Below, one piece after another: positions 46,430 to 54,647 of a DNA stretch of 64,000 nucleotides. A program made the position numbers and the translations under genes. This DNA is from Agrobacterium rosae (GTDB lineage: Bacteria; Pseudomonadota; Alphaproteobacteria; Rhizobiales; Rhizobiaceae), in assembly GCF_002915175.1 (NCBI RefSeq), contig NZ_NXEJ01000001.1, forward strand, positions 142,143 through 206,142. Reading direction: 5' to 3'. A model generated the notes under the pieces. That model saw only the letters and a program-made list of their open reading frames with translations. It made no database searches and had not been told where the DNA came from. The first letter of the stretch is position 1. Each line of letters starts with the position of its first letter.

Positions 46430-47188
46430 TCAACGCGCCAGCCAGCCGCCATCGACCGGCAGAACGGTGCCGTGAATATAATCGGCAGCGCTGGAGGCAA
46501 GAAACACCGCCGCTCCGCCAAGCTCTTCCGGCTTGCCCCAATGGCCTGCGGGAATACGCGCAAGGATTGCCGCGTTGCGATCCGGGTCGTTGCGCAGGGC
46601 TTCCGTATTGTTGGTGTCGAAATAGCCGGGCGCGATGGCATTGACGTTGATGCCCTTGGCAGCCCATTCGCAAGCCAGAAGACGGGTAAGACCGGCAAGA
46701 CCGCTCTTGGATGCGGTGTAGGAGGGAATGCGGATCCCGCCCTGAAACGACAGAAGCGAAGCGATGTTGATGATCTTGCCCGGCTTGTTTTCCGCCACGA
46801 GATGACGAGCAAATGCTTGGCTCAGAAAGAAAACCGATTTCAGGTTCACGTCCATCACCGCATCCCAATCGGCCTCGCTAAAGTCCAGCGAGTCGGCGCG
46901 TTTGATGATGCCCGCATTGTTGACGAGAATATCGGCGCGGCCGGACAGGCGCACGGTTTCACTGATGATTTCGCCAACGGGTGCAATGGATGAGAGGTCG
47001 GCTTTGATGCTGTAGCTTCGTCCGCCCATGGCCGAAATCGCGGCTTCCGTTTCCTCCATGGACGAACGCCCAACAAGTGCCACGGTTGCTCCCGCACCTG
47101 CCAGTGCTGTGGCGATGCCCTGTCCCAGGCCGGTATTGGCACCTGTGACGATGGCCGTTTTGCCGGTCAAGTCGAAGGAAATCGTCAT
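46430..47188 (-). CDS. SDR-family 2-deoxy-D-gluconate / 2-dehydro-3-deoxy-gluconate 5-dehydrogenase (KduD-like)
   Basis: A 252-residue short-chain dehydrogenase. The NAD site TGANTGLGQGIA is near residue 15, NNAGI near 90, the catalytic Tyr-Lys pair is in SYTASKSGLAGLTR, and the C-terminus HGTVLPVDGGW is typical. The segment VNAIAPGYFDTNNTEALRND closely resembles KduD, which interconverts 5-keto-4-deoxyuronate products in pectin degradation. No kduI or other pectin gene is adjacent, so the physiological role is uncertain. Confidence 0.83.
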   Translation of the reverse strand: MTISFDLTGKTAIVTGANTGLGQGIATALAGAGATVALVGRSSMEETEAAISAMGGRSYSIKADLSSIAPVGEIISETVRLSGRADILVNNAGIIKRADSLDFSEADWDAVMDVNLKSVFFLSQAFARHLVAENKPGKIINIASLLSFQGGIRIPSYTASKSGLAGLTRLLACEWAAKGINVNAIAPGYFDTNNTEALRNDPDRNAAILARIPAGHWGKPEELGGAAVFLASSAADYIHGTVLPVDGGWLAR

Positions 47189-47628
47189 TCCGTGTCTCCA
47201 TCCATCAATAACTCGCTGTCTGTCTCCTCTATCGCAGACACATCAAGCAGGCAAGAAACAAATAGTATCTCTTTATGAAATGATATTATGACAACGTGCT
47301 GCGCAACTGCAGTTTGTAAATTGGCTCAAATAATGCGCATTTGGTCGACTCATAGGCTGAAAAAACAACTTTCACCTTGACGGCATCACGAACTTGAGAG
47401 ACTAACAAAGACATTCCCATCCCCTGACATCGGGATTTGGGAACCGAACTTTGGTGCCGGGCCCCTCTGGCGAGAGTTTTACGGCGCTCTCGCGATGTCG
47501 GTACCGCCTGCTTATGACGCCGGCGGATTTAAACCCATGAAAAATCTGACCATGCATTCCATGCGTGCGCTTTGTGCCATGCCTTCTCCACGTTTTCCCG
47601 TTCGCCCAGCTAGCGCGGGAGCACTGTG
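47189..47628. other. Gene-free region between kduD-like gene and DUF475 gene
   Basis: 440 bases without a frame I would defend. Near the KduD-like gene, ATAGTATC (47262-47269) and GATATTAT (47282-47289) form an imperfect inverted repeat 70-100 bases before its start, a possible operator. The stretch before the DUF475 gene shows no clear promoter or riboswitch; I specifically looked for a manganese-type leader and did not find one. Confidence 0.4.
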
Positions 47629-48735
47629 ATGACGACGACAACAAAATCCACACTCACTTATTTCAAATGGGCCTTCATCGTTACGATCGTCGGCCTCATC
47701 CTCGGCGGCTATCTCGGCTGGCAGATGACGGGTACCGTCAGCGGTACCGCTACGATCTTCTTCATCTGCGCGGTTCTCGCAGTTCTGGAAATCTCGCTCT
47801 CCTTCGATAACGCCATCGTCAATGCCAACAAGCTGAAAGACATGACGCCGGAATGGCAGCATCGCTTTCTGACCTGGGGCATTCTCATCGCCGTTTTCGG
47901 CATGCGTATCGTTTTCCCACTGCTCATCGTCGTCATCGCGGCCAATGTCGGCCCTTGGACTGCCATGGTCATGGCGGCAACCGAGCCAGATCGCTATGCG
48001 CAGATCATGAAGGATGCGCATCTACCGATTGCTGCCTTCGGCGGCACCTTCCTGATGATGGTGGGCCTGAGCTTTTTCTTCGACCATGAAAAAGACGTTC
48101 ACTGGGTTCGCTGGTTCGAAGAGAAGATTGCGACCTATTCGTCCATCAAGGGCATCGAGATCGCTTTTGTTCTGATCGTCATGCTGGTCTTCTCGCGCAT
48201 TATTGCCAGTAGCGCTGATCCGGCTCTTGGGCCGGAGGCAGCCAATGTCTTCTTCAGTTCGGCGATCTGGGGTCTTTTGACCTTCCTTCTCGTTGAAGTT
48301 CTGGGCGGTATTCTGGATCGCAGCCAGCAGGTGCTGGAAGGTGCGGCAAAGGGCGGCTTCGGCGCATTCCTTTACCTCGAAGTGCTGGATGCCAGCTTCT
48401 CTTTCGACGGCGTCATCGGTGCCTTCGCGCTGACCTCCAACCTCTTCATCATCGCCATCGGTCTTGGCATCGGTGCCATGTATGTGCGCTCGATGACGAT
48501 CATGCTGGTCGAAAAGGGAACGTTGGCGGAATACCGCTATCTTGAGCATGGCGCGTTCTATGCCATCCTCATCCTGTCGGTCATCATGTACGTACAGAGC
48601 CTCGTCCATATTCCCGAAGTCATCACGGGTCTGGGCGGCGCAACGCTCATCGGCATCTCACTTTGGTCTTCGATCCGCTACAACAAGCGCGAACGTGCGC
48701 ATGAAATCGAAGCCGGTCGGAACGCCGCAGTTTGA
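47629..48735 (+). CDS. DUF475/TerC-family integral membrane protein
   Basis: A 368-residue protein with about nine hydrophobic segments. The acidic motif LEISLSFDNAIVNAN in an early helix and the matching LDASFSFDGVIGAFAL in a later helix are the TerC/DUF475 hallmark, likely metal-ion sites. Members are linked to metal homeostasis (manganese or calcium efflux) and to tellurite-resistance clusters; no other ter gene is nearby. I take the ATG at 47629, one codon after a GTG. Confidence 0.88.
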   Translation: MTTTTKSTLTYFKWAFIVTIVGLILGGYLGWQMTGTVSGTATIFFICAVLAVLEISLSFDNAIVNANKLKDMTPEWQHRFLTWGILIAVFGMRIVFPLLIVVIAANVGPWTAMVMAATEPDRYAQIMKDAHLPIAAFGGTFLMMVGLSFFFDHEKDVHWVRWFEEKIATYSSIKGIEIAFVLIVMLVFSRIIASSADPALGPEAANVFFSSAIWGLLTFLLVEVLGGILDRSQQVLEGAAKGGFGAFLYLEVLDASFSFDGVIGAFALTSNLFIIAIGLGIGAMYVRSMTIMLVEKGTLAEYRYLEHGAFYAILILSVIMYVQSLVHIPEVITGLGGATLIGISLWSSIRYNKRERAHEIEAGRNAAV

Positions 48736-48857
48736 TGTCCAATTGCATGTTATTTATGCATTGGGTGAGAAAATAAAGCGCCGCCAACTCGGCTTCTGGT
48801 TCGAATGAACCGGGTTTCGAGGCTTGTTTGAACTGGCATGCTTCATGCATGTTTACA

Positions 48858-48950
48858 TTCAAGTCCAGAGGGGACGCAAAGCTCGAACGAGCCATTAACC
48901 GCCGCCACTACCTGCGCTCTTGCGTGGTCATAGTGGCGGCGGTTTTGTTT
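48858..48950 (+). ncRNA. Candidate structured RNA (small RNA or marR leader)
   Basis: This intergenic stretch can form three successive stems: GTCC/GGAC around 48863-48875, GCTCG/CGAGC around 48881-48892, and a 14-base terminator stem. A weak -35/-10 pair (TTGAAC at 48828-48833; TTTACA at 48852-48857) would start a transcript near 48862, giving about 90 nucleotides. Alternatively it is the leader of marR, whose start is 33 bases after the terminator. No known family was matched. Ends are approximate. Confidence 0.3.
48897..48950 (+). terminator. Strong intrinsic terminator upstream of marR
   Basis: A perfect 14-base GC-rich stem (48897-48910 with 48931-48944) with a 20-base loop, followed by TTGTTTTGTT. 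It is 160 bases after the DUF475 stop, too far for a simple end of that transcript, and close to the marR start. Confidence 0.75.
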
Positions 48951-48982
48951 TGTTCATTGATTTGCGGGAAGATGCGGTCACA

Positions 48983-49366
48983 GTGAATGCGGGCAATGCC
49001 CCAAGCGAATGGAGAGGGAAATTGTCTGTCGAGCTGTCACCAACGCAAGCGCTGAGCCTCTGGCACAGGGTGGTCCTGGCGCAGGTGGAAGACGATGCGC
49101 CGGATATGACATCGCGACAAATGGCGATCCTTCTGCATATCTATCTCATGCCGCCGCCGCATACGGTCCGCGGCCTGGCCTCGGTCCTCGGCGTCACCAA
49201 ACCCGTCATCACCCGGGCGTTGGACAGCATGGGCACGATTGGCCTTGTGGAGCGGGAGCGTGATCAACGTGACAGGCGGAATGTCGTGATAAAACGCACG
49301 GTCGCCGGTGCGCTTTATCTGGAAAAATTCGGCGATCTGATTATTGATCAAGCCCGAAAAGCTTGA
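48983..49366 (+). CDS. MarR-family transcriptional regulator
   Basis: A 127-residue winged-helix protein. The DNA-binding part runs from TSRQMAILLHIYL through VRGLASVLGVTKPVITRALDSMGTIGLVERERDQRDRRNV (wing). MarR proteins respond to phenolics or other ligands and often control adjacent genes; here the next gene is an NlpC/P60 hydrolase. The start is uncertain: GTG 48983 with GGGAAG upstream, or TTG 49022 with GAGAGGGAAA directly upstream. The leader carries a strong terminator, listed separately. Confidence 0.8.
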   Translation: MNAGNAPSEWRGKLSVELSPTQALSLWHRVVLAQVEDDAPDMTSRQMAILLHIYLMPPPHTVRGLASVLGVTKPVITRALDSMGTIGLVERERDQRDRRNVVIKRTVAGALYLEKFGDLIIDQARKA

Positions 49367-49419
49367 ATACCGCCTCGAACGATCCGGCGCGCAGAGCCGA
49401 CACACCAGGACGCAACGAT

Positions 49420-50280
49420 ATGACATCCGCAAATACGCCCCTTGACCGCCGCCTGCACATCTTCCGTGCCGATCTGGCCGACGAGACATTAAAAGGTCAG
49501 GTCGAGGCTGCTCGCTTTGTGAACGGTACGCCCGCCCAAGTCAAAGTTCCCGTCATTGGCCTGCGCCCAAAGCCTGACTTGGCTGTCGGCATAGATACGG
49601 AGCTGCTGCTGGGCGAAACGTTGCACGTGTTTGATAGAGCGGCGGGCTGGGCTTGGGTTCAGGCGGATGCGGATGGCTACGCCGGATATCTACCGGAGAC
49701 TGCGATTGGCGAGACTATCGCTGCTACGCATCGCATTATCGCAACGCGTACATTTCTTTACCCAGAGGCCGAACTTCGGAAGCCACCTGTTGTGGCACTA
49801 TCGATGGGCAGCTCTGCGACCTTTGTGGGGGAAGCTGAGACACGCGGTACGCGCTATCTGATGACGGAAAAAGGCGAGGGCGTCATTGCCGCCCATTGCC
49901 TTGCCCTGAACCAGCCATCAACGACGGACTACGTTTCGGTCGCGCTGCGCTTTCTTGAGACGCCGTATCTATGGGGCGGACGGTCCGGTTTCGGCATCGA
50001 TTGCTCCGGCTTGGTGCAGCTTTCCATGGCGATGACAGGAAAATCCGTTCTGCGAGACACGGACATGCAGGTCAGATCGCTCGGGACACCGATCGACCGC
50101 GACGAACTGCGCCGTGGCGATCTCGTTTTCTGGAAAGGCCATGTCGGCATCATGGAGGACGAAGCAACATTGCTTCATGCGAATGGCCACACCATGAATG
50201 TGTCTCGGGAGAATCTGGAAGAAGCGATAAAGCGGATCGGCTGGCTCTACGAAATGCCGACAGGTTTCCGCCGCCCGTGA
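49420..50280 (+). CDS. NlpC/P60 family cell-wall hydrolase with SH3-like domains
   Basis: A 286-residue protein. The C-terminal 120 residues are an NlpC/P60 cysteine peptidase: nucleophile Cys in GIDCSGLVQ, His in KGHVGIM, and third residue in LLHANGHTM. The first 150 residues look like bacterial SH3-type wall-binding modules (GETLHVFDRAAGWAWVQADADGYAGYLP). I see no signal peptide, which suggests a cytoplasmic enzyme that trims imported muropeptides, or a missed start. The ATG at 49420 lies 53 bases after marR; a TTG at 49363 overlaps it. A leucyl aminopeptidase is encoded 2 kb away. Confidence 0.88.
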   Translation: MTSANTPLDRRLHIFRADLADETLKGQVEAARFVNGTPAQVKVPVIGLRPKPDLAVGIDTELLLGETLHVFDRAAGWAWVQADADGYAGYLPETAIGETIAATHRIIATRTFLYPEAELRKPPVVALSMGSSATFVGEAETRGTRYLMTEKGEGVIAAHCLALNQPSTTDYVSVALRFLETPYLWGGRSGFGIDCSGLVQLSMAMTGKSVLRDTDMQVRSLGTPIDRDELRRGDLVFWKGHVGIMEDEATLLHANGHTMNVSRENLEEAIKRIGWLYEMPTGFRRP

Positions 50281-50369
50281 GGTTTCACGAAAACGTTTGG
50301 ATGTAGCCGGTGTTTCGATGTCAGCCGCCCCTATATAACCAGAATGGAACTCACGGTAGGGCAACGCAT

Positions 50370-50729
50370 ATGTCACGACTAGCAACAGGCATCACGACTC
50401 TGTTTTTTGCCGGTCTTTTCGTGGTCACATCTGCTCAGGCGCAGACGGTCTATGAGAAAGGCTATATGCCCGCCCCGGATGCCTATGCCAATCTTCCGGG
50501 CGTGAAAGACCCAAAGACGCTGCAACCAAAAGAGCGTTACACCTGCTATTCGACAACCGTGAACTCTGGTTATCCGGATGGGCCTTATCGCGATGTTTTC
50601 GGCAATCGCGGCTTACCGGTGCAGGGTTACCGCTGCTCGGGCTCGCCAGGTGTCTCGATCACGGGTACGCCGGTACCAACGTCCAAAGACTGGTATCCCG
50701 GCATCAATCCCCCAGCTGTCGACTTTTGA
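50370..50729 (+). CDS. Small exported protein of unknown function
   Basis: A 119-residue protein with a clear signal peptide (residues 1-24, ending SAQA-QT). The mature part is rich in Pro, Gly and Tyr with two cysteines (about residues 59 and 89) that could form a disulfide. A TAGGG ribosome site precedes the ATG. No family is recognised. It sits between the NlpC/P60 gene and pncB and may be transcribed with the former. Confidence 0.75.
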   Translation: MSRLATGITTLFFAGLFVVTSAQAQTVYEKGYMPAPDAYANLPGVKDPKTLQPKERYTCYSTTVNSGYPDGPYRDVFGNRGLPVQGYRCSGSPGVSITGTPVPTSKDWYPGINPPAVDF

Positions 50730-50887
50730 TTGGTCGGGCAGAACCGTCTTTGCCCGAACCGGTCTGGACTTGCCAAGGCTTTATCAGATAAGTCTTGTGT
50801 CAGGAGCGGATCAGGCTCCGGGAGGCTTCAGGCCTTCTCAAATGCGCGGCGAAACCGGCTCTGCCGGTGCGGGGGATAGCAGCAGCA

Positions 50888-52192
50888 ATGACGAAGACAG
50901 ATATAGCGACCCGTGTGCACAACCACACCTGGAAGCTGGACCCGATCATTCGCAGCCTCATCGATACAGACTTCTACAAGCTGTTGATGTTGCAGATGAT
51001 CTGGAAACTGTACCCGGATGTGAATGCGACATTCTCGCTGATCAATCGCACCAAGACCGTCAAGCTCGCCGATGAAATCGATGAGACCGAACTGCGCGAG
51101 CAACTGGATCATGCCCGCACCCTGAGGCTTTCCAAAAAGGAAAGAATCTGGCTTGCGGGTAATACGTTTTATGGGCGCTCACAGATATTCGATCCAGAGT
51201 TCCTGTCTTGGCTGGATAGCTACCAACTGCCGGAATACGAGCTGTTCAAGCGTGATGGCCAGTATGAACTGAATTTCCACGGACGCTGGATGGACACGAC
51301 GCTGTGGGAAATCCCGGCCCTTGCCATCATCAATGAGCTTCGTTCGCGCAGCGCCATGCGCTCGCTTGGTTACTTCACGCTGGATGTTCTCTACGCGCGC
51401 GCAAAAGCCAAGATGTGGGAAAAAGTGGAACGCCTTCGGGAACTGCCGGGGCTGCGCATTTCCGATTTCGGCACGCGCCGCCGTCACAGCTTCCTCTGGC
51501 AGCGCTGGTGTGTCGAAGCCCTGAAGGAAGGCATTGGCCCGGCCTTCACCGGCACCAGCAATGTGTTGCTGGCCATGGATTCTGACCTTGAGGCTGTCGG
51601 CACCAATGCGCATGAGTTGCCGATGGTCGTCGCCGCTTTGGCGCAAAACGACGAGGAACTGGCCGCAGCCCCCTATCAAGTGATGAAAGACTGGAACCGG
51701 CTGTATGGCGGTAATCTCTTGATCGTGCTGCCTGACGCGTTCGGAACCGCCTCTTTCCTGCGCAACGCGCCGGAATGGGTAGCGGACTGGACTGGCTTTC
51801 GTCCCGACAGTGCGCCCCCGATCGAAGGCGGTGAAAAGATCATCGACTGGTGGCAGAGTGTTGGCCGTGACCCGAAAAAGAAGCTCTTGATCTTCTCAGA
51901 TGGTCTAGATGTCGATGCCATCATCGACACCTACAAACATTTCGAAGGCCGCGTGCGGATGGGCTTTGGCTGGGGCACCAACCTGACGAACGACTTCGCA
52001 GGCTGCGCACCCAAGACAATCGAGAGCCTGAAACCGATCTCGATCGTCTGCAAAGTCATCGATGCCAACGGCCGCCCGGCCGTGAAGCTTTCCGACAATC
52101 CGCAGAAAGCGACGGGTGAGCCGGAAGAGGTTCAGCGCTATCTGAAATTCTTCGGTCAGGAAGATCGCAAGGACCAGGACGTTCGGGTATAA
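50888..52192 (+). CDS. pncB: Nicotinate phosphoribosyltransferase
   Basis: A 434-residue enzyme of the Preiss-Handler NAD salvage path, making nicotinate mononucleotide from nicotinate and PRPP. The N-terminal [13 protein letters not shown] segment, the [11 protein letters not shown] phosphate region, the GTSNVLLA loop and [12 protein letters not shown] are all diagnostic. The start at 50888 matches the family; earlier in-frame sequence does not. It is convergent with pepA. Confidence 0.96.
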   Translation: MTKTDIATRVHNHTWKLDPIIRSLIDTDFYKLLMLQMIWKLYPDVNATFSLINRTKTVKLADEIDETELREQLDHARTLRLSKKERIWLAGNTFYGRSQIFDPEFLSWLDSYQLPEYELFKRDGQYELNFHGRWMDTTLWEIPALAIINELRSRSAMRSLGYFTLDVLYARAKAKMWEKVERLRELPGLRISDFGTRRRHSFLWQRWCVEALKEGIGPAFTGTSNVLLAMDSDLEAVGTNAHELPMVVAALAQNDEELAAAPYQVMKDWNRLYGGNLLIVLPDAFGTASFLRNAPEWVADWTGFRPDSAPPIEGGEKIIDWWQSVGRDPKKKLLIFSDGLDVDAIIDTYKHFEGRVRMGFGWGTNLTNDFAGCAPKTIESLKPISIVCKVIDANGRPAVKLSDNPQKATGEPEEVQRYLKFFGQEDRKDQDVRV

Positions 52193-52193
52193 G

Positions 52194-52217
52194 GCGAGGG
52201 CGGTTTATCGCCCCCGC
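52194..52217. other. Hairpin between convergent pncB and pepA
   Basis: Nine-base arms (52194-52202 and 52209-52217) pair with one mismatch around a six-base loop in the 32-base gap between the two stops. There is no T-run on either side, so termination here is possible but not shown. Confidence 0.35.
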
Positions 52218-52224
52218 GACCAGC

Positions 52225-53622
52225 TTACTTTTTCGCGAAGTTGCGCGAGATGTAGTGGAACAGTGCCCGGATCGCCTGCGCCTCGCCACCGATGGATGAG
52301 TGCGGGCGCTCGCTCAAGGACCAGCCGTAAATATCGAAATGCGCCCACTTCTTCGTCTGCGTCACAAAACGCTTGAGGAAGAGAGCTGCCGTGATCGAGC
52401 CTGCCATGCCACCGGCAGGCGCGTTGGTGATATCGGCCGCGCGCGAGCGGATGTCCTTGTCATAGCCCATATAGAGCGGCAGACGCCACAATGGGTCGTC
52501 CACATCCATGCTGGCATCGGAAATGCTGTGCGCGAGGTCCTCGTCGTCTGTGAAGAACGGAGGAACGTCGGGTCCAAGTGCCACGCGGGCGGCACCCGTC
52601 AGCGTCGCCATATCGATCATCAGGTCGGGTGCATCTTCATCCGCATAGGCCAATGCGTCGGCCAGAACGAGGCGACCTTCGGCGTCCGTGTTGTCGATCT
52701 GGACCGTCAGGCCCTTGCGGCTCTGATAGATATCGCCCGGGCGGAAAGCGTTGGACGAGATGGAGTTTTCTACCGCGGGTATGATGACGCGCAGGTCGAT
52801 GGGCAGACGTGCGTCCATGATCATGAGCGCCAGGCCGAGGACATTGGCAGCTCCGCCCATGTCTTTCTTCATCAGCGCCATAGAGGAGGAAGGCTTGATA
52901 TCGAGGCCACCGGTATCGAAGCAAACACCCTTGCCGACGAGTGTCAGGCTTGGATTGCCCTTCTTGCCCCATGTCATTTCCAAAAGGCGCGGCGCGCTTT
53001 CACTGGCCCGTCCAACGGCGTGAACCAACGGGAAGTTTTCTTTCAACAGGTCTTCACCGGCAATGACGGAGACTTGCGCCTTGTAATGGGCGGCCAGACT
53101 GCGGAAAGCGATCTCCAGTTCGTCTGGGCCCATGTCATTTGCGGGAACATTGATAAGATCGCGTGCCAGATAGACACCAGCCAGAATGCGCTTGATTTCC
53201 GCATCTTCCGCGTCGCGCGGAATAAGGAGTTTCGCGCCGTTGCTTTTCACCGTGCGATATTTGTCGAAACGGTAGGCACCAAGGCCAAAACCCAGCATCA
53301 GGCGATTGACGGTCAAAGGTGCCGTTTCGATATGCCAATCGCCTTCAGGCAACTCTCTCGCCAGTTTTCCGGTAATGAAAGGCAGCTCGGAAGGGTTCGT
53401 ACCAAGGCCCAGAAGCGCGCCACCGAGAGCACCCTCTGCGGAAGGGATCAAAAGAAGAGCGCCCGCATCCGCCTTGAAGCCCGCTTTGCGCGCCCAGTCC
53501 AGAGCAATCGGATCGATCGCACCCTGCTCGATATGGGCGGGGGTGACCGCAAAAACCGGCAGCGTCTTGCCTGCTTTGGAACTGAAATGCGTGGTGCGTT
53601 CGATAAATTGATAGGGAGGCAT
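52225..53622 (-). CDS. pepA: Leucyl aminopeptidase (M17 family)
   Basis: A 465-residue cytosolic di-metal aminopeptidase. The signature NTDAEGRLVLADAL is intact and the metal/catalytic Lys region VGKGVCFDTGGLDIKPSSSM is present near residue 240, followed by KKDMGGAANVLG. The ATG at 53622 gives the family N-terminus (MPPYQFIER); a TTG at 53655 would add eleven residues. The enzyme releases N-terminal amino acids from peptides and may use products of the neighbouring wall hydrolase; that link is inference. Confidence 0.93.
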   Translation of the reverse strand: MPPYQFIERTTHFSSKAGKTLPVFAVTPAHIEQGAIDPIALDWARKAGFKADAGALLLIPSAEGALGGALLGLGTNPSELPFITGKLARELPEGDWHIETAPLTVNRLMLGFGLGAYRFDKYRTVKSNGAKLLIPRDAEDAEIKRILAGVYLARDLINVPANDMGPDELEIAFRSLAAHYKAQVSVIAGEDLLKENFPLVHAVGRASESAPRLLEMTWGKKGNPSLTLVGKGVCFDTGGLDIKPSSSMALMKKDMGGAANVLGLALMIMDARLPIDLRVIIPAVENSISSNAFRPGDIYQSRKGLTVQIDNTDAEGRLVLADALAYADEDAPDLMIDMATLTGAARVALGPDVPPFFTDDEDLAHSISDASMDVDDPLWRLPLYMGYDKDIRSRAADITNAPAGGMAGSITAALFLKRFVTQTKKWAHFDIYGWSLSERPHSSIGGEAQAIRALFHYISRNFAKK

Positions 53623-53762
53623 CAGGCTGCTTTCGTAAAGGTCTGGAATCGGCAAATTAACACTCTATTAGGGTTAACAGATTATTGCTGGAGCGGGGGT
53701 TGCGGCGAGGAAAATGCGTCGCGCCGCACATTTCGATTAAAACCCAGAGCCGGGGCAATGTC

Positions 53763-54587
53763 ATGATTGCTGTTTCCAACATTTCAGCCCGCCAAAGGAC
53801 TTTGCTTCGCGGCGTATGCGCAGCGGCGCTCGCCCTTGCTCTCGCCGGATGCTCCACCAATAAGCCGGATCGTATGTCGACGGGGTCCATCCCTACGGTG
53901 TCGCATTCCTATGATCAGATGAACATGGAACAGTTGCGGCAGGCGGAAGCTTCCACCGGAAAGGCCTATGCCAGCAATCCGAAGGACCGCAATACCGGCC
54001 TCAACTACGCCAATCTGTTGATGATGACGGGCAAAAACAGCCAGGCACTTGCCGTCATGCAGCAAGTCGCGATCGCTTATCCTTCCGACCGCGAAGTGCT
54101 CGCATCCTACGGCAAGGCACAGGCCGCCGCCGGACAGTTGGAGCAGGCGCTCAACACCATCAATCGCGCGCAGACGCCGGACCGACCGGACTGGCGTCTC
54201 TATTCTGCAGAAGGAGCCGTACTGGACCAGCTGGGCCGATCGAGCGAAGCACGAGCCAAGTACCGTCAGGCGCTGGATCTGAAGCCCAACGATCCCACCA
54301 TTCTGTCCAATCTCGGCATGTCCTACGTGCTTCAGAGCGACCCTCGCACAGCCGAAACCTACATGCGCTCCGCAGCCTCTCAACCCGGTGCCGATAGCCG
54401 GATCAGACAGAATCTTGCATTGGTGGTGGGCCTTCAGGGGCGTTTCGAAGAGGCGGAACGCATTGCCATGCAGGAACTGTCCGCCCAACAGGCTCAGGCC
54501 AACCTGACCTATCTGAGAAGCATGCTGTCACAGCAGAACGCGTGGTCGCAACTCTCCGACAAGAACAAGAAAACAGCTGCGAACTGA
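53763..54587 (+). CDS. TPR-repeat lipoprotein (TadD-like pilus assembly protein)
   Basis: A 274-residue lipoprotein: the signal ends ALAGC, with Cys near residue 30. Three to four tetratricopeptide repeats follow between residues about 70 and 235 (LNYANLLMMTGKNSQALAVM, LYSAEGAVLDQLGRSSEARA, LSNLGMSYVLQSDPRTAETY). TadD proteins help place the secretin of Tad pili in the outer membrane. It is convergent with tadC across a terminator, so it is transcribed separately from the other pilus genes but belongs with them by position. Confidence 0.85.
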   Translation: MIAVSNISARQRTLLRGVCAAALALALAGCSTNKPDRMSTGSIPTVSHSYDQMNMEQLRQAEASTGKAYASNPKDRNTGLNYANLLMMTGKNSQALAVMQQVAIAYPSDREVLASYGKAQAAAGQLEQALNTINRAQTPDRPDWRLYSAEGAVLDQLGRSSEARAKYRQALDLKPNDPTILSNLGMSYVLQSDPRTAETYMRSAASQPGADSRIRQNLALVVGLQGRFEEAERIAMQELSAQQAQANLTYLRSMLSQQNAWSQLSDKNKKTAAN

Positions 54588-54609
54588 TTGATGGATGCGA
54601 GATAAACGC

Positions 54610-54636
54610 AAGGCGGCCTTACTGGCCGCCTTTTTT
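54610..54636. terminator. Intrinsic terminator between tadD and tadC
   Basis: A perfect nine-base GC-rich stem (54610-54618 with 54624-54632) with a five-base loop followed by TTTTG on the plus strand. It ends the TPR lipoprotein transcript; on the minus strand the tail is poorer. Confidence 0.85.
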
Positions 54637-54647
54637 GTTTGAACGCC

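Noticed and set aside
47189..47628. Possible yybP-ykoY manganese riboswitch before the DUF475/TerC gene
   Set aside because: No conserved paired CUUUGGGGAGUA-type loops or long coaxial stem were found.
48798..48811. tRNA T-arm-like sequence GGTTCGAATGAACC
   Set aside because: No acceptor stem, anticodon arm or CCA-proximal pairing can be built around it.
48868..48882. Resemblance of GGGGACGCAAAGC to the 3' core of the GEMM-I cyclic di-GMP riboswitch
   Set aside because: The matching 5' core (CACGCACAGGGCAAACC-like) and the GAAA tetraloop hairpin are absent upstream, so the aptamer cannot form.
52300..53766. A 488-codon open frame on the plus strand opposite pepA
   Set aside because: pepA on the minus strand has complete M17 motifs; the antisense frame has no recognisable motif and is expected from codon bias in GC-rich DNA.
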